Shown here one piece after another: positions 1-5,796 of a DNA stretch of 7,080 nt; position 1 is the stretch's first letter; each line of letters opens with the position of its first letter. Source of the stretch: Pseudomonadota bacterium (GTDB lineage Bacteria > Pseudomonadota > Alphaproteobacteria > Rhizobiales > Xanthobacteraceae); NCBI GenBank assembly GCA_023433965.1, contig JAEYTQ010000264.1:1-7080 (forward strand), read 5' to 3'. The notes below the pieces were generated by a model. It saw only the letters and a list, made by a program, of their open reading frames with translations, did no database searches and was not told the origin of the DNA. The position numbers and the translations under genes are program-made.

Positions 1-141
1 CAGGAGCATCAGGACGGTGGAAATGATGACGAGGTCGCGCTGTTGGGCCGCGATATCACCGGCCGGCGCCAGCACGACGTAGTCGCAGCCGCTGAGAACG
101 GCAGCGAGAGGTAGTAGCGCCAGGATCTTGAGACGAGACAC
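1..141 (-). CDS. cyoA: Cytochrome bo3-type ubiquinol oxidase subunit II, N-terminal part
   Basis: Subunit II of the heme-copper quinol oxidase of the inner membrane; the complex oxidises ubiquinol, reduces oxygen and pumps protons. Only the first 47 codons are here; the gene continues off the left edge. Read on the minus strand from a GTG at 141-139, the peptide begins VSRLKILALLPLAAVLSGC. It has a basic start, a hydrophobic stretch and a lipobox LSGC with the lipidated cysteine at residue 19. It continues DYVVLAPAGDIAAQQRDL, the conserved CyoA segment preceding the first membrane helix, whose start (VIISTVLMLL) ends the window. An AAAGG lies 8 nt upstream of the GTG and no ATG is available upstream in frame. 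The frame is short because of truncation, so an automatic caller can miss it. The remaining cyoBCD genes would be expected further left. It is divergent from the MFS gene. Confidence 0.87.
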   Translation of the reverse strand, partial: MSRLKILALLPLAAVLSGCDYVVLAPAGDIAAQQRDLVIISTVLMLL

Positions 142-207
142 GGGCCAAGCCTTTGAGAATGAGTTTCTTTTGCAGGGCCAACGGGTAGCTGCGGCGCAAC
201 ACGCGGG

Positions 208-230
208 ACATTGGACAATTTGTCCAATGT
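208..230. promoter_or_regulatory. Perfect 23-bp palindrome, putative operator between cyoA and the MFS gene
   Basis: The two 11-bp arms, ACATTGGACAA and TTGTCCAATGT, are exact reverse complements around one central T at 219. The site lies in the 180-bp region between divergent start codons, 67 bp from the cyoA start and 91 bp from the MFS start. A dyad of this length in a divergent promoter region is what a dimeric transcription factor would bind, and it could control both genes. It does not match an FNR/FixK-type box (TTGAT-N4-ATCAA). No regulator can be named. Convincing -35/-10 elements could not be assigned. Operator function is inference; the palindrome itself is certain. Confidence 0.6.
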
Positions 231-308
231 TGCAGTGCGGGAGGTTGAGCCATCCAGAGCCGGTTGCCTGGCGCCCCGCCGGGCGGTCGGGTTTGGTTTT
301 CAGTACGT

Positions 309-314
309 GAAGGG
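309..314 (+). promoter_or_regulatory. Ribosome binding site that fixes the MFS start
   Basis: GAAGGG stands 7 nt before the ATG at 322. This favours that ATG over the in-frame TTG at 211, which lies inside the 23-bp palindrome and would add 37 residues that look unlike a transporter N-terminus. Confidence 0.65.
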
Positions 315-321
315 CGCACGC

Positions 322-1650
322 ATGGCGACGGCACAGACCCCCGCAATGGCAGACCTCCACACCGGCGAGCACGGCCACGACCAGGCCAGCCCCGGCGAGA
401 TCGCCATCGGCGTCATCATCGGCCGCACCTCGGAATTCTTCGACTTCTTTGTCTTCGCGATCGCCTCGGTGATCGTCTTCCCGCGCCTGGTGTTTCCGTT
501 CGCGAGCGAGCTGACCGGCACTCTTTATTCTTTCATGATCTTCGCGCTGGCCTTCATGGCCCGGCCGATCGGCACCGTCATTTTCATGACGGTCGACCGT
601 GAGTACGGCAAGACGGCCAAGCTGATCTCGGCACTGTTCCTGCTCGGCACCGCCACCGTGGCGCTCGCGTTCCTGCCGAGCTATCACGAGATCGGCGCTG
701 CCGCGATCTGGCTGCTGGCACTGGCGCGTATCGCGCAGGGTCTGGCGTGGGGCGGCGCCTGGGACGGCATGGCCTCGCTGCTGGCGCTGAATGCGCCGCC
801 GTCCCAGCGCGGCTGGTACGCGATGGTGCCGCAGCTCGGGGCTCCGCTCGGGTTGATTGTGGCGAGCGCGCTGTTCGCCTATTTCGCCGGCAACCTCTCG
901 GCCGATGATTTCTTCGACTGGGGCTGGCGCTATCCGTTCTTCGTCGCCTTCGCGATCAACGTCGTGGCGCTGTTCGCGCGTCTGCGCATGGTGACGACGG
1001 AAGAATACGCCACGCTGTTCGAGACCCGTGAATTGCAGCCGGCGCGCATCTCAGAGACGGTCGCGCGCGAAGGCCAGAACATCATGCTCGGCGCGTTCGC
1101 GCCGCTGGCGAGCTTCGCCCTGTTCCACATGGTGACCGTGTTTCCGCTGTCCTGGGTGTTCGTGTTCACCCACGAGAGCCCGGCGCGCTTCCTGATCATC
1201 GAGATCGTCGCCGCCGTGTTCGGCGTCGCCGCGATCGTGGCCTCCGGCATCATTGCCGACCGGGTGGGGCGCAAGTCGCTCCTGATGGGGTCGGCCATCG
1301 CGATCGCGATCTATAGCGGTTTCGCGCCGCAACTGCTCGACGCCGGCGCGTTCGGCGAGACCATATACATGGTGATCGGCTTCATCCTGCTCGGCCTGTC
1401 CTTCGGTCAGTCCTCCGGCGCGATCGCCTCCAACTTCCGGCAGACGTACCGCTACACGGCGTCGGCCCTGACTTCGGACATGGCCTGGCTGTTCGGCGCC
1501 GGCTTCGCGCCGCTGGTGGCGCTGCTGCTCGCGACCAATCTCGGCGTCATCGCCTCGGGTGCGTATCTGCTCTCCGGCGCGTTCTGGACCCTGCTCGCAC
1601 TCTGGCTCAGCGGCCAACGCGAGAAGGGCGACATGGACACGGGGCGCTAG
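322..1650 (+). CDS. MFS transporter, metabolite:H+ symporter (MHS)-like
   Basis: A 442-residue inner-membrane transporter of the major facilitator superfamily, probably a proton symporter for a small organic acid or related metabolite; the substrate is not known. The sequence is mostly hydrophobic helices separated by short loops, consistent with about 12 membrane segments. Family marks are the loop 2-3 motif DREYGK (residues 92-97), the RIAQGLAWGGAWDG segment (from about 136), which replaces the usual GGEWGG of MHS proteins with GGAWDG, DWGWRYPF (from 199), typical of MHS members, and the repeated loop motif ADRVGRK (about 312-318). The start is set by a GAAGGG site 7 nt upstream. It is divergent from cyoA; an MFS gene beside cyo genes is an arrangement I recall from Bradyrhizobium-type genomes, so a link to respiration is possible but unproven. 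Control may come from the palindrome at 208-230. Confidence 0.85.
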   Translation: MATAQTPAMADLHTGEHGHDQASPGEIAIGVIIGRTSEFFDFFVFAIASVIVFPRLVFPFASELTGTLYSFMIFALAFMARPIGTVIFMTVDREYGKTAKLISALFLLGTATVALAFLPSYHEIGAAAIWLLALARIAQGLAWGGAWDGMASLLALNAPPSQRGWYAMVPQLGAPLGLIVASALFAYFAGNLSADDFFDWGWRYPFFVAFAINVVALFARLRMVTTEEYATLFETRELQPARISETVAREGQNIMLGAFAPLASFALFHMVTVFPLSWVFVFTHESPARFLIIEIVAAVFGVAAIVASGIIADRVGRKSLLMGSAIAIAIYSGFAPQLLDAGAFGETIYMVIGFILLGLSFGQSSGAIASNFRQTYRYTASALTSDMAWLFGAGFAPLVALLLATNLGVIASGAYLLSGAFWTLLALWLSGQREKGDMDTGR

Positions 1651-1675
1651 GCTCGCCTCGTCGCAGCATCACAGC

Positions 1676-1717
1676 TGTTGCAGGATTGGCAAAGGCGCAT
1701 CGCGCCGTGCCCACCAT
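1676..1717 (+). repeat. REP-like palindromic element, copy A
   Basis: The element starts TGTTGCAGGATTGGCAAAGG and ends in a GCGCC...TGCCCACC arm. GGCAAAGGCGC (1688-1698) pairs with GCGCCGTGCC (1702-1711) around a short ATC loop, with a small bulge. Elements reading GGGCAAAG...GTGCCCACC are common dispersed intergenic repeats in Bradyrhizobium-type genomes (from memory). It lies just past the MFS stop codon between convergent genes and may act as a bidirectional transcription barrier. Confidence 0.6.
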
Positions 1718-1736
1718 TTGTTTCGATTAGCGAGAT

Positions 1737-1773
1737 CGTGGGCACGCTCGCGCTTTGCCCACCCTGCAGCAGT
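1737..1773 (-). repeat. REP-like palindromic element, copy B (inverted relative to copy A)
   Basis: Read on the minus strand it starts CTGCTGCAGGGTGGGCAAAG and ends GTGCCCACG, matching copy A in order and spacing. GTGGGCA (1738-1744) pairs with TGCCCAC (1756-1762), with CGC/GCG inside the loop. Together with copy A it forms a head-to-head REP pair in the 131-bp gap between the MFS and protease genes. No U-tract typical of an intrinsic terminator follows either hairpin. Confidence 0.6.
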
Positions 1774-1781
1774 TCGGCAAC

Positions 1782-3283
1782 TCAATCCGCCACGATCTTC
1801 ACGCGATCGCGCACCTTCACCTGCGCCGTGCGATCGAGGCCGTTGAGCACGCGAAAGCGCTCGGCGGGATGATCGACGCCGGCCATGCGGTGGGAGAGCG
1901 ATTCCACGGTGTCGCCGGGCTGCACGGTGATGACCTTGATGCGCAGCGGGCGCGCGGCCTGGATCTCGTCGAGGGTCAGGCGGCGGAACGAGTGGACGGT
2001 CTCGCGCGCATTGCGCTCGCTCTCGGTGGATTTCTGCCTTGCCGCGAAGATGAAGCGGTAGACGTCGCTGCCGAAGCGCAGCGCATAGACCTTGAACTGC
2101 CACTGATCGCCCTTGGCGGTGGCCGACGCGGCCGGGAAGCCGTTGATGGTGATGTCCTCGGTGGAGGCCTTCTCGACGCCTTCCATCCAGCCGGAGTTCA
2201 GATAGTCGCCGAGCGACTGCTCGGCCGGCACCCGCACCACGTCGAAGCGCATCGCCTGCGCGCCGCCCTCGCGCACGCCGATCACGGCCTGCGCGGTGTT
2301 GTCCAGCGTGAAATTCTCCGGCGCCTGGAAGGTGAAGCCGAGCTTCGGATGCAGGAAGCGCCGGCCGCGGACGAAGCCTTCGCTGGGGTCCTCGCCGTAG
2401 ACAGGTTGTCGATCGCGGCGAGATAGCTTTCGCGGTCGCGCTCGGCGCCTTCGGGCGCCGTGTATTGCCGCGCGATGTTCTGTGCGTTCTGCACGCGTTC
2501 GGGGGTTGCCGGATGCGACGAGGTGAAATCCTGCGCACGCGGATCGAGCGAGCTCTTGCCGGCCTTCAACTCGGCATTGCGCTCCATCGCCGAGAGGAAG
2601 CGCGCCGCGCCATAAGGGTCGAAATTCGCCTTGGCGGAGATGCCGACGCCGATGCCGTCGGCCTCGAACTCCTGCTTGCGCGAGAAGCTCGCCATGGTGA
2701 GCTTGGTCTTGGCGAGCGCGAGCGCGGTGAGATCGGGATCGTTGCTCATGTCGGTGACGACACGGGTGACGATCGCGGCCTGGCGCGCCTGGTCCTCGCG
2801 CATCGCGGCGTGCTTGGACAGCACATGCGCCATCTCGTGGCTGAGCACCGAGGACAATTCCGAGGTGTCGCTCGCCAGCGCCAGCAGGCCGCGTGTGACA
2901 TAGAGCTGGCCGTTCGGCAGCGCGAAGGCATTCACCGCGCCGGAATTGAGGATGGTGACCTTGTAGCCCTGGTCGGGACGGTCGGAGGCGGCGACCAGCC
3001 GGTCGACGGTCCTGCTGACGAGCGCCTCGAGCTTGGGATCGTCATAGGTCCCGCCATAGTTCGCCAGGATGCGCTCATGCTCCTTTTCGGTCGCGGGGGT
3101 TTGTGCGACGGCGGGCTTCGGCTTGGGCATCGCCACGGCCTGCGGTGTCGCAGCGGTCTGGAACCGGCCCATATCGCCACAGCCGGCGAGAGCCGCGGCA
3201 ATGACAAGGCATAGCGCAGCAGGCGCCGCCCGCAGACGGCGGGGGCCATCACCTCGTTCGTGCCGCTCTAGCACCCCATTCAC
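1782..3283 (-). pseudogene. M48 family zinc metalloprotease lipoprotein, frameshifted
   Basis: A predicted outer-membrane or periplasmic lipoprotein protease of the M48 type, the group that includes envelope quality-control peptidases such as BepA/LoiP. From the GTG at 3283 the first frame gives a signal sequence with lipobox LAGC (residues 32-35), the catalytic HEXXH as HEMAH (149-153), a third-ligand region QEFEADG (E205, D209) and the M48 SSHPATPERV segment (from 255). After residue about 294 the frame becomes Arg/Ser-rich nonsense and stops at 2282. The -1-shifted frame continues the family sequence without a break: YGEDPSEGFVRG, HPKLGFTF, then GDYLNSGWMEGVEKASTED, and a LysM-like end (VQPGDTVESLSHRM...FRVLNGL...DRVKIV) stopping at 1782. 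Restoring one base near 2402 gives one 500-residue protein. The catalytic domain is intact, so a truncated enzyme could still be made. The SNase-like gene ends 26 bp upstream, suggesting co-transcription. The start is moderately certain; no strong ribosome site is seen. Confidence 0.82.
2400..2404 (-). other. Frameshift site: apparent 1-bp deletion in the M48 protease gene
   Basis: On the coding strand the sequence reads AACCTGTCTACGGCGAG. Insertion of one G (AACCTGGTCTACGGCGAG) gives N-L-V-Y-G-E and joins the two frames; Val is a guess from remembered homologues. No slippery heptamer of a programmed frameshift is seen here. The downstream frame carries no stops or other damage across about 205 codons, so the change is recent or a sequencing/assembly error. 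Confidence 0.75.
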
Positions 3284-3309
3284 GTCGCTTAACCCGTGCC
3301 TGGCCTGAT

Positions 3310-4080
3310 CTAAGGCCTTACCCCTGTCGGCTCGTTTGCGCCGAGCAACTCGACCTGTCCCGTGAGGCGCACATCGATCCGCGGCCCCGTACTCCCCTCG
3401 ACCCAGCCCCGTACTCGAATGCGCTTATGTTCCAGGGACTTGAGGGCTATCCCGGCGCTTTCGAACGCCGGCAATGTGCGCCTTGAAATAGTCACCGCAA
3501 ACCCGCGTGTCCAGTTCTGTCCGAAGTTGAGGTAGGTCATTGCCCCAGCCTGCCGGACTGACCGGACTTTACCCTCGACCACCGCAAAACGCCCGATCTC
3601 CGCCAAAATATCGTCCGGACTTTCCGCGTTTTTTATGGCCGACGGGGCAGCCCAACTGCCCATTTTTTGGCGCCGCGCCGCTGCTTCCGACGCCATCAGG
3701 GCTGCTGCGCAATCCTTGTCCGCGATCTCTGCGGAGACCAGGGCTTCGCCCCGGGCGAGCAGCATGGCCTGCACGGAGGCCTCGCTCTCGCCGATAAAGA
3801 CCAGCGCGCCCTGGCGCCCGTAACGGTCCGGCGTGTCGTCAGCGCTACGTAACCTCACGTCGCGTCCGGGCAGCAGCGAGGTCAGCGTCTGCTTCGTCGT
3901 TGCGGTCGGCTCGATGCCCGCGAGGCGGATCTCGCGTCCGTCATCGAGACGCACGCTGCGCGCATCGACGATGGCCGCGACGCGGCCTTCGCCTTGGGCT
4001 TCGAACTGGCAGGGTGTCGCCAACGCAGTGTGAGCCGCGCCGAGGAGACATGCGATGGTGAGCTGAAGCAGTCGCGTCAC
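3310..4080 (-). CDS. Secreted thermonuclease-like (SNase fold) protein with C-terminal OB-like domain
   Basis: A 256-residue exported protein related to staphylococcal nuclease. The GTG at 4080 opens a Sec signal peptide (VTRLLQLTIACLLGAAHTALA, about residues 1-21, cleavage after ALA). The SNase-like domain follows, about residues 30-135, with GREIRLAGIEP (R52, E57) and DRYGRQGALVF (R89). The second part, about 164-247 (GKVRSVRQAGAMTYLNFG... to RIRVRGWVEGSTGPRID), resembles the OB-fold nucleic-acid-binding domain often joined to bacterial SNase domains. By eye, Arg35 and Arg87 of the staphylococcal enzyme have counterparts, but Glu43 aligns with Ala60 and Asp40 with Glu57, so nuclease activity is doubtful. 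Upstream in-frame codons lie in palindromic repeat sequence (LRCARNDA), which argues for the 4080 start, though no good ribosome site is visible. It lies 26 bp upstream of the M48 protease gene on the same strand. Confidence 0.78.
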   Translation of the reverse strand: MTRLLQLTIACLLGAAHTALATPCQFEAQGEGRVAAIVDARSVRLDDGREIRLAGIEPTATTKQTLTSLLPGRDVRLRSADDTPDRYGRQGALVFIGESEASVQAMLLARGEALVSAEIADKDCAAALMASEAAARRQKMGSWAAPSAIKNAESPDDILAEIGRFAVVEGKVRSVRQAGAMTYLNFGQNWTRGFAVTISRRTLPAFESAGIALKSLEHKRIRVRGWVEGSTGPRIDVRLTGQVELLGANEPTGVRP

Positions 4081-4153
4081 GTGACCCGGAGAGGTTGTGT
4101 TGCGCGTCGATCTTAACTCGAGCGGCGCTTGAGGCGAAGAGGCTTCTTCATTC

Positions 4154-4232
4154 TCCGCGTCATTGCGAGCGCAGCGAAGCAATTCGAAGTCTCACCGCGA
4201 AAGATTCGACGCTGCGTTCGCAATGACGCGGA
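4154..4232. repeat. Palindromic intergenic repeat (CATTGCGAGCGCAGCG type)
   Basis: Two 23-bp arms (4154-4176 and 4210-4232) are inverted copies with one mismatch, which is a G-T wobble in a transcript; the core is GCGTCATTGCGAGCGCAGCG against CGCTGCGTTCGCAATGACGC. The 33-bp centre starts AAGCAATTCGAAGTC. Elements built on CATTGCGAGCG...CGAAGCAAT are frequent dispersed repeats in Bradyrhizobium-type genomes (from memory). The arm reads as LRCARNDA in a frame that runs into the SNase-like gene, a spurious extension. Confidence 0.7.
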
Positions 4233-4271
4233 AACATCTTGCGTTACCATTCCGCTTTGCGGAAAGCATGC

Positions 4272-4337
4272 GCCGCAATCATGCGTGCATCGCGCCTCGC
4301 GCTTGCTGCGCTCTTGCGCATGCGGCATGATTGCGGC
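4272..4337. repeat. Inverted repeat upstream of the binding-protein gene
   Basis: GCCGCAATCATGC (4272-4284) and GCATGATTGCGGC (4325-4337) are exact 13-bp reverse complements separated by 40 bp that can pair only partly. The right arm ends 81 bp before the ATG at 4419. It could form a cruciform, a leader-RNA stem or a spaced operator; nothing decides between these. It does not resemble the other repeats in this window. Confidence 0.5.
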
Positions 4338-4418
4338 AATAGCGATGGCCACAGCTATCACCAAGAGCAATAACCAAGCCGCCAGCAGAGCACGGTGCGA
4401 TAAGGGAGGTCTTTTTCG

Positions 4419-5624
4419 ATGAAGCATATTTTGTCCGGCATTTTTGCCGCCGCGTTTGCCCTCAACGCGAGCGCCGCGCAGGCCCAGGACAAGCCGCCGC
4501 TGAAGATCGGCGGCATCCTCGACATGTCGAGCCTCTATGCCGACATCACCGGTCCCGGCAGCGAGACCGCGGCCAAGATGGCGGTGGAGGATTTTGGCGG
4601 CGAGGTGCTGGGACGGAAGATCCAGGTGCTGGCAGCCGACCATCAGAACAAGGCCGATCTCTCCGCCAACATCGCCCGCGATATGCTCGACAACCAGGGC
4701 GTCGAGATGATCTACGACGTCGCCGCGTCCGCGACCGCGCTTGCCGCCGGCGAGATCGCCAAAGCTCGCAACAAGATCATCATGTTCAATGGCCCGGGCT
4801 CGATCCGTCTCACCAACGAGGCCTGCGGCCCCTACACCATCCACTACGTGTTCGACACCTACGGCCAGGCCAACGTGACCGGCCTTGCGGCGGTGAAGTC
4901 GGGTCTCGACAGCTGGTACTTCCTCACCGCCGACTACGCCTTTGGCCAGGATCTGGAGAAGGACACCAGCGCCGTCGTCACCAAGACCGGCGGCAAGGTG
5001 CTCGGCAGCGTGCGCCATCCGCTCAACACGTCGGATTTCTCGTCCTTCCTGCTCCAGGCCCAGGCCTCCAAGGCCAAGGTGATCGGGCTCGCGAATGCCG
5101 GCGGCGACACCATCAACGCCATCAAGCAGGCGGCGGAGTTCGGTATCACCAAGGGCGGCCAGAAGGTCTCGCCGCTGCTCGCCTTCGTCACCGATATCGA
5201 TTCGATCGGGCTTGAGACCGCGCAGGGCTTGCTGCTGGCGGAAGCGTTCTACTGGGATCTCAACGACGACACGCGCGCATTCTCCAAGCGCTTCATGGAG
5301 CGCACCAAGCGGGTGCCGACCTCGGCGCAGGCCGGCGTCTATTCCTCCATCACGCATTACCTGAAAGCCGTGAAGGCGGCCGGCACCACCGATGCCGCTG
5401 CGGTCATCAAGGTGATGAAGGAGACGCCGATCAACGACTTCTTCGCCAAGGGCGGCAAGATCCGCGAGGACGGCCGCATGATTCATGACATGTACCTGTT
5501 CGAGGTGAAGAAGCCGTCGGAGTCCAAAGGCCGCTGGGATGATTACAAGCTGCTCGCCACGGTGCCCGGCGCCGAGGCCTTCCAGCCTCTGGAGCAGTCG
5601 CGCTGCCCGCTGGTGAAGAAGTGA
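4419..5624 (+). CDS. ABC transporter substrate-binding protein, branched-chain amino acid type (Peripla_BP_6)
   Basis: A 401-residue periplasmic solute-binding protein of the LivJ/Peripla_BP_6 group, which delivers ligands to inner-membrane ABC permeases. In alphaproteobacteria this group often binds amides, aromatic acids or other organic acids as well as amino acids. A Sec signal peptide (residues 1-22, AQA before Q23) is followed by PLKIGGILDMSSLYADITG, the first strand and ligand-side loop of the fold. SWYFLTADYAFGQDLEKD (from 165) is the typical start of the second lobe. Cys136 and Cys396 may form a disulfide. A strong ribosome site, AAGGGAGGT (4402-4410), lies 8 nt before the ATG. No permease or ATPase genes are in the window, so the binding protein is separate from its transporter or the partners are further right. 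It is followed on the same strand by the crotonase gene after 172 bp. Confidence 0.9.
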   Translation: MKHILSGIFAAAFALNASAAQAQDKPPLKIGGILDMSSLYADITGPGSETAAKMAVEDFGGEVLGRKIQVLAADHQNKADLSANIARDMLDNQGVEMIYDVAASATALAAGEIAKARNKIIMFNGPGSIRLTNEACGPYTIHYVFDTYGQANVTGLAAVKSGLDSWYFLTADYAFGQDLEKDTSAVVTKTGGKVLGSVRHPLNTSDFSSFLLQAQASKAKVIGLANAGGDTINAIKQAAEFGITKGGQKVSPLLAFVTDIDSIGLETAQGLLLAEAFYWDLNDDTRAFSKRFMERTKRVPTSAQAGVYSSITHYLKAVKAAGTTDAAAVIKVMKETPINDFFAKGGKIREDGRMIHDMYLFEVKKPSESKGRWDDYKLLATVPGAEAFQPLEQSRCPLVKK

Positions 5625-5666
5625 CGGCGTGAGCCGTCGTGGCGACGAGCGCGCCCAGTCGTAGGT

Positions 5667-5768
5667 CGTCATCCCGGGGCGCGAAACGAACCCGGGATCC
5701 ATCGGGCGGCATTGACGGTTGAGGAATGGATTCCGGGTTCGCGCCAAGGGGCGCGCCCCGGAATGACG
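5667..5768. repeat. 102-bp palindromic repeat (GTCATCCCGGGGCGCG type) between the binding-protein and crotonase genes
   Basis: Outer arms CGTCATCCCGGGGCGCG (5667-5683) and CGCGCCCCGGAATGACG (5752-5768) match in inverted orientation at 16 of 17 positions. Inner arms AACCCGGGATCCAT (5689-5702) and ATGGATTCCGGGTT (5726-5739) match at 13 of 14. The element could fold into a long two-part hairpin. Closely similar elements are widespread in Bradyrhizobium- and Rhodopseudomonas-type genomes (from memory). It lies inside a probable transcription unit and may stabilise the upstream mRNA or reduce read-through into the crotonase gene. Confidence 0.72.
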
Positions 5769-5796
5769 GAGTAAAACAGACAAAGGGAGACGCCGC

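Larger units (their letters stand above)
4081..4418. other. 338-bp divergent intergenic region rich in inverted repeats
   Basis: This stretch separates the minus-strand SNase-like gene from the plus-strand binding-protein gene and must hold promoters for both. I see no credible coding sequence. It contains a long palindromic repeat (4154-4232), a small hairpin (TTCCGC-ttt-GCGGAA, 4250-4264) and a wider inverted repeat (4272-4337). The palindrome GTCACGTGAC (4076-4085) overlaps the SNase-like start codon. No promoter hexamers could be assigned with confidence. Confidence 0.6.

Noticed and set aside
9..227. A 72-codon minus-strand frame starting in the palindrome
   Set aside because: It overlaps cyoA in another frame; the cyoA frame has a lipobox and family sequence.
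211..321. A 37-residue N-terminal extension of the MFS transporter from a TTG
   Set aside because: It begins inside the palindrome, lacks a ribosome site and does not look like a transporter N-terminus; the ATG at 322 has a good site.
2396..2408. Programmed ribosomal frameshift in the protease gene
   Set aside because: No slippery heptamer is present at the junction and homologues, as far as I recall, are single-frame; mutation or sequencing error is simpler.
1669..2538. A 289-codon minus-strand frame over the protease gene
   Set aside because: Arg/Pro-rich out-of-frame reading of the protease; the family sequence is in the two other frames on this strand.
4081..4182. N-terminal extension of the SNase-like protein
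   Set aside because: The extension is translated palindromic repeat and precedes a clear signal peptide that begins at 4080.
4154..4337. Possible CRISPR array
   Set aside because: The repeats are inverted arms of single palindromes, not direct repeats with regular spacers.
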